64,000 nt of DNA, from assembly GCA_018343915.1 (NCBI GenBank), contig JABRWF010000001.1, forward strand, positions 3,286,001-3,350,000, read 5' to 3'. This document shows, piece by piece, positions 46,901 through 58,917 of this stretch. Position numbers and translations under genes: made by a program. This DNA comes from Agroathelia rolfsii. Taxonomy: Eukaryota > Basidiomycota > Agaricomycetes > Amylocorticiales > Amylocorticiaceae. The number at the start of each line of letters is the position of its first letter. The stretch's first letter is position 1. The notes beneath the pieces were generated by a model. It did no database searches and was not told the DNA's origin. It worked only from the letters and a program-made list of their open reading frames with translations.

Positions 46901-49900
46901 AGCCTCTTCCTTCCTTGCTGCTGCTATCGTAGAATCCGAATCTGGATCAGACTTTTCCGCGGGAGATAATATCAACTCAAGCTCAGGTTGGATGCGTTCA
47001 ACCGAGGCTCCGGCTTCTTCGAGAACGAGATGTAGAGGTTCAGGATGATTCTCGATTGGCGCGGTCTCTGAAGCAGCATTCTGGGATGCCAGATGGCTGT
47101 TTGTGGTATCTGCATTCTTAGCAGGAGGTAGATAAGGCAGCTCCATAGACGTCTCGGGCTCGGATTGCGTCTCCTTCTCAGGCCCAGCATCTGTTTCAGA
47201 AGCAGACGAGGCGGAAGAAGCAACAGATTCCGTGCTGGTCTGGCGTTTTGGAGGCAAGCTTTCTTCAGCCTCAGAAACAGATGAGGAGGCCACGTTGAGG
47301 ATCGTAGACACGTCATGTTTCTTCGGCCAAATTGCGCGCACGGATCCAAAGGTAGATACACGCCGATTCGGACGATCCATGGCCTGATATTCGAGCTGAT
47401 ATATACGTGCCTTCATCGCCTCTAGATCCTTGCCCCATGCTACAATCTTGTCCTGGCGGCTCGTTCGAACCTCATTCAAGGCCAGGGTATCCGTCATTGC
47501 CGACTCGTTATATACACGATCAATTAGTTCCGCGATTTCAGTTCGCTCGTTCTCGGCGCGCGCAATCAGCCCCTTGAGATGCTCTGCTGTGGGCGAGGCG
47601 GGATCATCTTCCCGCGAAAGCAAGAACTTGGCCTCTTCAATTACAAGCGCGTACCAGGTCATGTTCTTTGATTGGAGCAGAGTGTAGTCTGTATTCTTCA
47701 TCTCCAGCTGCGTTTCAGGTCGGATGCGAATGCGCATAGCGGGGTAGATGATCTCATGGATTGCAACAGGATCGGCCTGGAAGCGTACCATCATGCCGCG
47801 ATAGGCGAAGTAACGTATATGATGCTGATAGATATTGTGTTGGCAGCCGGCACTTTGTAGAAGATGTACATCGGCCGGATAAAAGTGAAGTTCGAGAAAC
47901 TTGGCGAGGGAATAACGCAGCATTTCTTCGGAAACAGTGATAAACGGCGTTGGGGACCTACAAAGCCGGCATGTGCTCCAAGTCGTGATTGGGTCTCCTA
48001 TGGACGGGTGTGAGCCGACAATCTCAACATCCCATGGCTCGACAGCGACGAAGACACGCGTTTCATTGTGTACGTAGACTTGACAGTGATGCGCAAGGGG
48101 CTGACCGCAGCCTTTGCCAGAGCAGACGTCTTTAGGGTCTTGCATGTAGGAGATAGTCTCAGTAACGGCGCGTTCAATGAATTGTCCGAGACTGAAATTG
48201 TGATCAGTTGTTGGCTGTAAAAATCCAAATTGACTTGAAGATTCACTCACGTCCAATCATTATCACCATAAAAGTCTACGTATTGCGTTTGCGGCGGGAA
48301 ACAAGCGCGGCGTGTGTCGATCTCGGCCGTAAGCACCACATATCGCCATATACTAATGCTTTGATACTTTTCCAGAACAAAGTCATCAGGGTTCTTTCTA
48401 AGATACCACTCCCAAATGCGCCGTTGCTCTTCATGCTTCAGCTTGATGTAGCTCAAGCGGCTCTCCAATCGGATATCGTCAACCGTCTTTAGCTTCATCG
48501 TGGGCTCAGGCAGTAGTACGCTCGGGCTAGCTAGCGCTGAGGCACCGGAAAGCATCCCATTATCCACTTGCATCAATGTACGGGACTCGGCGGGCTTGAT
48601 GTCGAAGTAGCCCATGCTGTCAGGGCGCGACGTTGGCACAGAGATTGATCCAATAGCGAGCGGTGTGCTGGTCATAGTGGGTGTCTTAGGGATGTCTGGG
48701 CTGGGCAACGCTTCTATCCGCGCATTAATGCTTTCCTGGTCGAGAAATTCGGTTTCACTCGAGCCTATTTGAATCAGCGGAGTGCTCTCAGCATCTGGCT
48801 CTTGTGGCTGCTGTTTCGGATGACTCCTCTCTTCTCGCCGGATAACCTCGTCCTCCCAGTCGTGCTTTGCCGCGATTAGTTCGTCGTCGAGTTTCTTCAT
48901 GGTTCGTATCGGATAGGGTGGTGGGAAACGGAGTGTGGCAGACACAGAAATGAACGTCTTGGTGTACGGTTCAAGGGATTGCTGGATGCGCTTCGTGAGT
49001 CTGAGTTGTTCGGCGTCCTCATCCGGAAGATCTTCTTCATTGTCAATGTGCGGGCTATGACTGCCATTCTGTTTCGCGGAGTCCGAACTAGTTTCGTCAA
49101 CCTCCAACAATGATGCCCCCTGCTTCTGTGGCGAGTCGACTATGGTGGCCTCTGAGAGTAACAATGTTCCAGCATTGGGCGTCCTGCACTGATCACTCAG
49201 CGAGGCAGGCACAGCTTCCGAGTTAAGCGAGTGGACAGTTATTACAAGATCTTTCCACAGATGTGTTTCGAGCTTGAGATTACGGACAATAAAGCTCAGG
49301 AAGCGGGTAACGCGCTTGATCTTGCGAAGAGTCACGATATCGGCGCCACGAAGAATAAGCGTACATCCCATCTCGGGACTACAGCCCTCGAAACGCATGT
49401 ATGTCTTACGCCGGCCAGGGATGAGCGGATGATCAAACGTCTGCAAGCGGAACTTGGTACAGTAACCTAGACGCGTTTCGGACGTAACGAGCTTGTCGAT
49501 CGAGGTCGTGACGCTCCCCTGTGTCATACGCGAGACAAACTTGATTGCAGACGGCTTGACGGCGCGCGCAACAGCGATGTTGTGCTTGGCCAGCTCCTCG
49601 AGTGCAATGCGTGACACAGACTTTTCGACAAGGATCACATGGGGACGTAAACCTGCAATGCGTGCACTGAGGTTGCGGAGATATTCCTTTTCTTGCATGA
49701 CAATCTGCTTGAAGTGAAGGTACTGCCCTTGGACACGGGAGAATTCGAGTGGGAATGTGATGAACATCACACGTGGATTGCGCTGTAGGCGCGTCATATC
49801 CTTATGCGCTACGTTCTTTGTAATCACTGCGCCGTCGATGTACTCTGAGTCGGAGGGGCGCCCGCCAGGGATCTTTTTTATCTTGACGTACCGCCTCACG

Positions 49901-51787
49901 TCCATATCCTCGCCTTGCCGGTGCGGATGTGCCGTGAAAGTCAGCTTCTGCGAGATGCTCATTGCGAGTCGGAGGAGCGTATCCTGCCACTCTTTGACGT
50001 TTGGAATATCTTCCTTAGTAAGCATCTGGTGCAGCATGATACGTAGGTGTGACATAGACGTCATGTTCAGCTCTTGCGCATATGCTGTGCTCTCACGTCG
50101 CGTACGCCATCCAGCCTGCACGACAGGAAAGTCGTCCAGCCGGCTTTGTGCGCGGCTACGCATGTGCGGAGTTGCGCCTAGGTCAAGATCAGCGCCAAAG
50201 GAATTGTAGCGTGAGCGCATGGCGCTGTGTGGTCGTGGACTATCGAGCCCAAACTGCTCTGGCGAGCTCACAGGGAATGTGATGGTACTCATAGTCGGTG
50301 TAACGCTCACTGGTACTGTAACTGGGAACTCGATAGGGGTTTTGCTACCAGGAGCTAGAGCATGGGCGGGCGACGTGTTTTGTCCAATAAATGCTGGTGT
50401 GACTTGCACCTTGTCATCATCCGTGGCTAAGTTGCGACGAAATGGTGCTGGGGCATCCCGAACGGGGAGATATCCCGCTGCTTCGTCAGAATCAATTTCC
50501 CCAGGAGATTCGGCGCGCGAGTTGCTCAAATTATGATCAAAGCCGCCAGAGACCCTCCTCGTTTCGGCGATGGAGTATAGGTTGAACGGTTCATCGGCAC
50601 GACCAAACAGTTGTGCAGCGGCGAAGGACGATTGTGGGTGACGCCCAAGGTGCATCGTAGTCACAGCATCAGATCCAAGTTGGTTAGCAGGGAAGGAAAG
50701 CAAAGAGGATGTCACGGAACGACGATCATCTTCATCATCTTCATCTGCTTTGCCGAGCTTCTCAAGGCAGATGTTGCAGACGCGGACCATGCCGTTGTGA
50801 CCGAAGCGGGAGCCTTCGATGATGTTTGAAGCACAGCGAGAACAAAATATTTGACCTTGACAAACTTCGATCCCTCAGTCGTATTGGTGATTGAATCTTA
50901 TAACTTACCGCATATACGACAATGATGTTTTCTTCGCCATGTTGTAAAGACGCTCTGGCAATCTGTACACTCCTTGCAGCTCTCATCGTCCATCCAATAA
51001 TCTCTGGACAATCCTAATGGACCATTAGAAATTGTAGGATATGTCAGTGAACACTCTGAACAGGATACATGCCTTCTCCTCTAATCCTGCGCATCACCTT
51101 TGACACCGAAGCAGATCTATTCACACTCGCTACTGTGCGTATACTCCTTGCATCGTCTTGGATTGGAAATCCTGGTATGGATGATCCAAAGAACCCATTC
51201 TCTCCCTGATCATATACAGGTGTGAATGGCCGACTGCTTATCCCGCCGATACCAACGGCATTAGGTGAACCCTCACTATACTCAATATTGAAGGTCGGCA
51301 CTTCGGATATAACGGGCGTCAACGAAACTGATGGTGGGACAGGTTTGGCTGGTGGAACAATGGAGAGGGAGCTGGGGCGGTCTGTGCCAACGCCGGCGCC
51401 TGTGGATCTCCCCGTCGAGCTGTTTGACTGACTAGTCTGGGTCGCAGTCACGGATGGTCGTCTGGCGTCAACACCGCCGCCTAATGCCGAAGATGTAGCC
51501 CCTGCACCTGCTCCAGTGCCTGTCCCTGCTCCATTAGTGTTCGATGATGCCGATGCGGTAGTCGCAGAGAGCGGAGCTGCGAGGGTGTTCTTCATGCGGG
51601 AAAAGAGGGAGGAGACAAGGGTGAGCGAAGATTGCTCATTCTCATCCTCTTCTGAGAATGGATTGAAGGATGTAAGACTGGTAACATCGTCGACAAGTTT
51701 GGTGCTGCTGCGCGAGCGAGAGATGAAGCTGCCCTGGAGAGGCGAGGATGGCAGTTCGCCGACTGTAGTTATACTACCGTTGCTCAT
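43959..51787 (-). CDS. FAB1: FAB1/PIKfyve phosphatidylinositol 3-phosphate 5-kinase
   Basis: Makes PI(3,5)P2 on endosomes and vacuoles. Exons 51787-51073, 51013-50909, 50855-48251, 48191-46868, 46808-45520, 45463-45243, 45188-45018, 44965-44862, 44810-44670, 44614-44524, 44467-44097, 44042-43959 give 2406 aa. FYVE finger at about 243-305 ([18 protein letters not shown]) after a Ser-rich N-terminus; CCT/Cpn60-like domain about 560-800 ([10 protein letters not shown] near its end); Cys/His-rich CCR region (C-G-Q-P-L-A-H-H-C); C-terminal lipid kinase from about 2090 with [16 protein letters not shown] and N-V-M-D-Y-S-L. Intron 1 (51072-51014) is read as GC-AG (gcatgt), joining R-G-E-G-L-S-R-D-Y-W without a break. 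Divergent from CSN2. Confidence 0.94.
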
Positions 51788-52092
51788 GTCGGGAAAAGGA
51801 TGGATCTACAAAGAAATACAGAAGTATAAATTTCTCAAAATTCTGATCTATGGGGTTTGCAAGCGGCCTAGGCAGTCATGACGATGATGGTTTAGCGCAA
51901 CGAGTATGCATTTCGTGGTTTGTGAGCACTCGCTTCCAAAGACATGCCAAATTGGCATCTCGTCATTACTGTATTATGTAATTGTGATTGCGTCAATAAT
52001 CATCTGCTTCCGAGGCAATGGTAGTTGGAATCCCGGGCCACTGGCATTCACTTGCTCTCAGCTCTTTATCTCAAACTCGACTTATTGCTACC
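51788..52092. promoter_or_regulatory. Divergent promoter FAB1 / CSN2
   Basis: 305-bp region between two divergent start codons. No element recognised. A short open frame continues through it by chance. Confidence 0.4.
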
Positions 52093-53935
52093 ATGGATGA
52101 CGACGACGCAGATTACATGCAGGGGAGCGACGATGAGGACTACGGCTTCGACTACTCAGATGGAGACGATGCAGATGATGCCGGCAGCGCTGACGTCGAG
52201 AATATGTACTATACCGCAAAATGTGCGCCCTCTTCTGACTATGCCAGCCCATTGCTCTCTGCGTGATCGCGTGCCGACCATCACACAGCGAAAAAGGAGG
52301 ATGATCCGGAGGAAGCCTTGAGCCTGTTCAAGGCGATTCTAGATCAAGAGGAGGAGAAAGGCGATTGGTATGCGCGAATAGTCTGGATACATCAATTCAT
52401 CATTAAATTCATAATTGCACAACTTAGGGGATTTAAAGCTCTCAAGCAATCGACCAAGATCAACTATCTTGTGCTACGACGCCCAAAAGCTGCACTTCAA
52501 ACATACATTCAACTTCTCACATACACCAAATCGGCCGTGACGCGTAACTATTCCGAGAAGACGATCAACGGCATCCTGGACTATGTTGGTGGTGGGAAGG
52601 GTGGACCTATCGAAGTAGACATTCTGGAAAAGTTCTACCAGGCCACAAAGGACTCCCTAGTAGAGGCCAAGAATGAGGTATACAAGTTAATCATCGATTT
52701 AGTTGCGGTCATTTATCAATGCTGCATGAATATAGCGCTTATCAGCAAAGACCAATCTCAAACTCGCAAAACTATGGTTGGACAGGAAAGAATATACACG
52801 TCTGTCAAAGGCTAGTCTCTTTTTAAACACTCATAAAACCCAACTAACCAACTACTACTAGCTCATTCAAGACCTTCATGTGGCCGTTGAGGCAACCGAT
52901 ATCGAGGACCAGTCGCAGCGTGGCACACAGCTGCTTGAGATCTATGCACTCGAGATCCAAATGCATAATGAGATGCGTAACACCAGGAAGCTCAAGGAGA
53001 TCTACAATGCAACCAAACAGGTTCGCTCTGCGATTCCGCATCCGCGCATCATGGGTGTCATCAAAGAGTGCGGTGGCAAGATGTGGATGGGTGAACGCCA
53101 GTGGAACCGCGCCAGTGAAGACTTCTTCGAGGCATTTAAAAACTACGATGAAGCGGGCTCTCCTCAACGTATACAAGTGCTCAAGTACCTCGTGCTGGCC
53201 AATATGCTCATGGGAAGTGAGGTTAATCCGTTTGACAGTCAAGAAACCAAGCCGTGAGTCAATAATATGGTTTGTTCAAATATTCAGCCTTGTGTTGACA
53301 ATATGTTCATCTCAAGATACAAGAACGACTCCGAAATCAAAGCAATGACGGATCTCGTTGACGCCTACCAGCGACGTGAGGTGCATCTTGCCGAGAAGAT
53401 TCTCCGTGATAACCGTTCGACAATTATGGACGACCCATTTATTCGCAGCTACATTGGAGACCTCTTACGCAGCCTGCGTACACAATATTTGATCGACCTC
53501 ATCAAACCGTATACACGGCTGGAGCTGTCCTTCCTGGCTAAAGTACGCCTCATTTGCCTAATAATCAAAGCTGGCCTTTTGACTATTTCTTCTCTATTAG
53601 CAATTGAATGTTGAGGTCAGCGAAGTTGAAGAGCTGCTGATCGGTCTTATCCTGGAAGGCAAAGTTGAGGGTCGAATTGACCAAGTGGGCATGCGTCTTG
53701 AGCTTGACAAGCAGTAAGCTACACCTTTCTTCAGGCAAGCAGCAGGGTTAATCGTGATACATTACGTAGACAAAGCCTTGACAAGAGGCGGTATAATGCA
53801 CTCGAGGCCTGGGCTGAGGCGCTAGAGCAGATCCACAGCACAGTCGTATCCAAGACAGGCTCTGGTAGAATGGGTATGGGTCAGGAGGGGGACTTACTGC
53901 CGTCAATACGAGACCCCATAGGTGCTATGTGGTGA
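52093..53935 (+). CDS. CSN2: COP9 signalosome subunit 2
   Basis: PCI-domain subunit of the COP9 signalosome, which removes NEDD8 from cullins. Exons 52093-52222, 52289-52367, 52428-52677, 52736-52810, 52862-53253, 53317-53542, 53601-53713, 53770-53935 give 476 aa. The N-terminus is very acidic (Asp/Glu-rich, with [10 protein letters not shown]). Family blocks: [61 protein letters not shown] and the PCI/winged-helix end G-R-I-D-Q-V. Intron 4 (52811-52861) reads best as GC-AG (gctagt..ctag), joining L-S-K to L-I-Q-D-L-H. The acceptor at 52735 was chosen because it gives R-L-S-A-K-T-N-L. Confidence 0.94.
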
Positions 53936-54189
53936 TAACGGAAGCTGCAAACAAACGTTTTAGCCACAGTTTTTCGCTCTCACAGTTTCTGCACATTAGC
54001 CACATGACAGGAGTATAAATGTGTTTGTAAGTTAAACCCTAGGGCGTAATTGCGAGCGAAAAAATAGCAAGGAAGCCATATATAATCAAGTAGGCTCTTT
54101 TGTTAGGACGTCATGAATTAAGCTCGGTGGATAGGTATCTATAGAGTATATGCTGTTAAACATAATGCCAACGGTTAAGCGAGTTGAAA

Positions 54190-54817
54190 TTCTGTGAAGT
54201 TGTATATTATTACATTTTCGACCTTCAAATGAGAATATCGACATAGGCGACTCACATTGCTTCTTGTGGACCATTGGAGTAAATTCATAGTTCCACCCCT
54301 CCCTCGATGGTGTCTCCGTCGGTATCCTCAACTCCCTTGGGAAAAGCCCACGTATCCTGGAATCAAGCACCTTCTGCGCCGAACCCTTCAAGGTTTTGCC
54401 CAACTCTACCTCCGCCACACTACGTTTGCGCGGGTCCTCCTGGACGTTTGCCTCTTGGTACAAATGCGGGTCAACCTCGTGCAGTACATCCATGGCGTGA
54501 CGCATGCACTCAAACTTGCGTGTGAGCTCGGTCTGGCGCTGCTCGCGCAGCCGGCGCTGGTACAGTAACCACGCGCGCTCGATAGTGTCGTGTGCTTGCA
54601 CAGAGGGTACAGCGCGCTTCAGCGCCCAGGCGACGTCTGGACGCCATGTACCTGTTGGCGAGGCTTTGTTGCGGATGTTGGCAGGGTAGAGCACACGACG
54701 GATGATGTCCCGCTTGGGGTCGGCGACGTCGCCTGGGCGCCCCTTCGCTGCGGGGACTGCTGAGCTAGAGGCATGACGTATGCCGCCGAGGAGGGCCTTA
54801 GAGGATGTTCTGTTCAT
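54190..54817 (-). CDS. MRPL28: Mitochondrial ribosomal protein mL40
   Basis: Large-subunit mitochondrial ribosomal protein of the mL40 (yeast Mrpl28) family. Proposed exons 54817-54256 and 54191-54190 give 187 aa. N-terminus M-N-R-T-S-S-K-A-L-L-G-G-I-R-H-A-S-S-S is a presequence; the mL40 core has H-D-T-I-E-R-A-W-L-L-Y-Q-R-R and R-K-F-E-C-M-R, and the end is G-W-N-Y-E-F-T-P-M-V-H-K-K-Q. A gtgagt donor at 54255 followed by ttcacag would place T at the exon end and AA at the next exon start, so the stop codon would be made by splicing. Without that splice the frame runs on 39 residues to 54086 with no family character. An upstream Met (54883) is possible. Divergent from uL1m. Confidence 0.82.
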
Positions 54818-55016
54818 GGTGGATGTATATGGGGAAGGAGCCCTGGCAAGGAAGGGAGAAGGCCAAGCGGGAATTTTGTCCAAGTATTTGTTAACAAAAT
54901 GAAGTGTGGTGTTTGCAATAATGTTACATTACAAGTTTTGTTATGTCGGTGGCTGTGCCACTAGCAGTAAAGCAGCCATTGCATTTCCTTGCCAATAACC
55001 ATCATAAGCCATCATA
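54818..55016. promoter_or_regulatory. Shared promoter of two mitochondrial ribosome genes
   Basis: 199 bp between the divergent starts of mL40 and uL1m. Both products enter the mitochondrial large subunit, so a shared bidirectional promoter is likely. No element recognised. Confidence 0.5.
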
Positions 55017-56187
55017 ATGCCCTCGGTACCATCGTCTGCGTTCTCTAGGTCGGCATGGCTCTCGCAGCTGCTTGTCCCACGGCATTGCGCATCTTCTCTG
55101 GCCGCTCGCAACTTCAGCTCTAGCTCGGCCCTCTTCCTGCGAAAAATCAAGAAACCACCAGCACCGTCCAAGAAAGAGCTGGAGCAAAAAGCAAAACTCA
55201 TTGCACAACGCAAGCGCGACAGATGGCTCAAGAACCCCGAGCGAATGACGCTATCAGAGGCTGTTGATATTTTACGCGTGCGTTATGTGATTAGTTCTCA
55301 GTGTGGCTTTTGGTCCTGAACACAGTACTATTCAACGCGACAGGCCGTCGAAGTAGCGCGCCCGTCGGCGACCTATGAGCTTACTATCCGGACAGAGATG
55401 AAACGCGCTATGGCCGTGCCCCGAGGACGTATAAGTCTGCCTCGGGAAATTAGACGCAAGGGGGAGGACAAGGTGGTCGTCTTTGCAGAGGGTAAGGCCG
55501 CAGACGATGCCAAAGAGGCAGGCGCGGATATCGTCGGCGGCCTTGAGCTTGTGGACAGTGTAAGTATTTCTTTGCGTCGTCTCCCTCGCTTGTAACAGAT
55601 TTCACTGAATGGAATATCATATTACTTAGGTTGCAAATGGGCGTATTCGACCCACAATTGTCCTTGCTACACCAGCACTCATCCGTGCTATCACACCCAA
55701 GCTCGGTCGTGTGCTTGGTCCGCGCGGTATCATGCCTTCAGAGCGTCGCGGTACGGTTTTAGAAGATGTAGCAGCGTACATTCGCAAATTGAAAGGCTCA
55801 AACGAATGGCGAGGTGACGTTGACGGCGTCATTCGTTCGCCTATTGCTAAGGTGCCTATATGCTCCTCCTCTTTTTTCCACAATACTCAATCGTGCAATC
55901 GTGAACAGATGCATTTCCCGCCTGAGGACGTTATCAGGAACGTCCGTCATTTCTTGACCACGGTCAAGAAACATACGGGCCAAGAAGAGAAAAAGGCCGA
56001 GCTCCAAGTGAAAAAGAGCAGCAAAAAGAGTGCATCGAAGAAGCCTAGTATGTCCATTTCATTTGACGTTTCTATAACTTTGTCTCCTCATATACATAAT
56101 ACTCGTATTCTTTTCACAGGCCCCTCGATTATTCGTGTGGTGTTAAGTTCAACCATGGGCCCTTCAATCCAGATTTCAGACTACTGA
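55017..56187 (+). CDS. MRPL1: Mitochondrial ribosomal protein uL1m
   Basis: L1-family protein of the mitochondrial large subunit, forming the L1 stalk. Exons 55017-55277, 55344-55559, 55630-55851, 55909-56047, 56120-56187 give 301 aa. N-terminal presequence (M-P-S-V-P-S-S-A-F-S-R-S, Arg/Ser-rich), a Lys-rich stretch, then the L1 fold: L-S-E-A-V-D-I-L-R, M-K-R-A-M-A-V-P-R-G, G-A-D-I-V-G-G, the signature L-G-R-V-L-G-P-R-G-I-M-P and a Ser/Lys linker. The tail ends S-S-T-M-G-P-S-I-Q-I, the usual L1 C-terminus. Good model throughout. Confidence 0.94.
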
Positions 56188-56424
56188 ACGCATACATATC
56201 TACACGCAGTCACCAACGACTTTTCGGGACATCATCATTAGTTAAATTCTACATAATTATATGGCACAGGCATGATAGAAATGAGAATGAGTGGAGTGTG
56301 TAGAGAGAACATAACAAATAATTCAGTAGTGGTGAGAGCAAGGGCAGAAAATGAGAAATACAGCTGTGCGATACGCCACGCAAAGACGCTGTGTTAGGTC
56401 CCATAGCTCAATATTTTACTTGAA

Positions 56425-58820
56425 TCAAATTTGCCTCTCCTCAGCGTCTTTCTCCATCATCTTCCGCTCTCTTCTCATCCTCTTTCTGGCCTCCTGCGCT
56501 TCTTTTTCCATCTTCGCAGCCACTTTACGAGCCACTTCTTCAGCATTCACAACAGATTTACCCCCTTTTTTCCCGGAGCGTTTGCCAATGTCTTGACCCG
56601 CAGAGCCCGTGCCGCCAAAGTGACGTTCCTGTGGCTTGTTCTTTGGCGCATGTGGGAAGAGGTCACCCCAGGAGGACTTGCGCGCGTCATAAAAGGGCTG
56701 CTTGCCCTGCGACTTAGGGATAGTTTGGCGTAAAATCTTGCCTATAGTACGAAAGAAAGTGGTGGGGTACATAAGTCAGCCCATTGGCGAGATGAAGTAA
56801 GCTATAAATTGTTCATCATACGTACCAGAAGGAGCGCATACATCCAGGATAATGTGTCCACTACGCTTCAGTGGCGGGAAGATGAGTCTCGGCCAGGCAT
56901 ATGATTCCAATCGGAGCGCTTCTGAAAGGCCTTCCTCCTGGTTTTCAGCTGCACTACTTTCGACCTTCGACTGTGGCTTCTCCACGGATGCCGCCACCGA
57001 AGTAAGAGCAGCACTCTTCGCCTCTTCACCCTCCACATGCACCTCCAACTCGCGTATGGCCTTTCTTTGTTCCTTCTCCATCTGTGCCTTGTTTGCATCA
57101 TGTCCAATTGCGCCCATACGCCCAAGCAGTGGCTGACTGGTGGAGTATACTGGGCGCTTACCGCGCCGGACGACGACGTAAGAGTATCCGACATCTTCAT
57201 GGCCGACACCGGAGTGTTTTGTATGGCGGATAAAGGCCGGACGCTGCATGCGCTGTGAGAAGCCGCATACAAGTTTCTTGTTTGACGCTCCAGGTTGATA
57301 GAGGGGACAGGCACCATCATGCGGACACTGCATGAATGGGAATGATCATTTGTATGGCCGGATGTTTGTTAGATAACAGAAAGAAACTTACTGGCGCTAT
57401 TATATGCGATCCTTGAATTTCCTCCTCCGGCACTTCTGGGTCATCAAACTCTTTCTTACCCATGCGGAGCAGATTTTGCCTTGCTTCTGCAATATTTTCA
57501 AAACCTGCTGGAGTACTGTGATCGATAATTACCTACAAAAATATCTTAGCTTTGACTGCAGAATAACGAAGAGGGGCAAGAAGTACGCACAATAACGTCC
57601 GCGCCACTTTCCCACATCTCTTTCACCATAGCCTTCCGGGCCAATGGCGTTGGGAGTGAAGATAACGCAAACGCGGATAACGCCACCGTTTGTTTGCCTT
57701 CCTCACGGGCCAGCTTGTCCTCTTCATTGAAGGACTTTCGCCAGGTCGTTTTGATGTCATTACTTTGGACGCCTTAAGAAATAATGCATATACATATGTT
57801 AACTCTCTACTATGAGTGACTAATAAGTAGATGGCTTACTCCCAATCAAGCGTTTGCCAATTAGAGTAAGGCTCTCGCGCTTCTCCATGCCAATGTACGT
57901 GCCAATCTCCGAGTTAGCAATGGCATAATTATCGCCATGTTCGGGGATGGGAACTGTTGAGGGTTTTTGGAATGCATATGCTGAGGCCCTAGATAAGCTG
58001 TATCAGCATTCACCGATAGAAAAGCATAACACCTTTTGATGACATGCCAAAATCCACTGCCAGCTCCAGCAGCCCAGTCAATAACACGGTCAACCTTCCA
58101 CTGTGGACCCAGGCGTAGCTTGACATGCTCCAGGACGGCATAAATGGCAGAAAAATGTGACGGTAGAGCAATGGATGCGAATGCTGTTCCATCGCGCTCG
58201 GCATGACGATGCTGCTGCAGACGAGACTTATATTTGACATCGTAGGCGGTGTCCCAAGTCTTGGAGGATCCGTCGTTACTTAGAAAGAGCCGTTTGGCGT
58301 CCTCGTGTAAACGAGGTTTGTCTGCGTCTAAGGTTGTATATTTTTCTTAAGCAAAAGAACAGTGAGTATGAATTCGTTGTCACATACCTGCAATTAGTGT
58401 CTGGATAGCATCCTGAAGTTCGTGAGGTAATTCGACTGCTCCGATTTGCTGACTACCAAATAGCGCAGCGGGAGACTTGCGCGGGCCTCTTGATTCGCCC
58501 TCTTCCCAGTGTTCTGTATAAGCCTCAGGATCGTTTACGAATGCAAGCCGGTCATCATCCTGTTCAGATTCAGGCCAGGGCTCGAGCTCCCGTTTGGGCT
58601 GCTCCGGCACGCGGTACTCGCCCGAGCGGTGCTTGTTATGCATAAGGGACATGTCGACATCCTGAAGCAGCGACTTGAGACTGGGGTCAAGTGGGATAGG
58701 CTCTTTAATATTAGTGTGACCATCAAGCAGTGTGCATGACGAGGAAAATTCATAAGTAAGCAGGAGACGATGTCTGTGCGTAAGTTGAGCAGCAGTTCTG
58801 AGGCGCGTCCTGAGCATCAT
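56425..58820 (-). CDS. RSM22: RSM22/METTL17 mitochondrial ribosome assembly protein
   Basis: Methyltransferase-like protein of the mitochondrial small subunit (yeast Rsm22, human METTL17). Exons 58820-58388, 58327-58033, 57988-57840, 57772-57591, 57532-57392, 57327-56826, 56741-56425 give 672 aa. A basic N-terminus (M-M-L-R-T-R-L-R-T-A-A-Q) serves as presequence. The SAM-fold part has R-V-I-D-W-A-A-G-A-G-S-G, then D-V-I-V-I-I-D-H-S-T-P-A-G-F; Cys residues in C-P-H-D-G-A-C-P-L (from residue 401), L-V-C-G-F-S-Q-R and D-V-C-A-P-S-G match the positions used to bind an Fe-S cluster in this family. The C-terminus is Lys/Arg/Glu-rich. Start could be at the second Met (58817). Divergent from SAD1 over 97 bp. 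Confidence 0.92.
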
Positions 58821-58917
58821 CTTGTCGTTGTTGTCGTCGACAGCGAAATTGTATTTGTCTCCGGACTACGACTAGGATTACTTATCCTGTTCACAACTCT
58901 TTGCTCGGGTAATACCT
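58821..58917. promoter_or_regulatory. Short divergent promoter RSM22 / SAD1
   Basis: 97 bp between two divergent start codons, the shortest such gap in the window. No element recognised. Confidence 0.45.
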
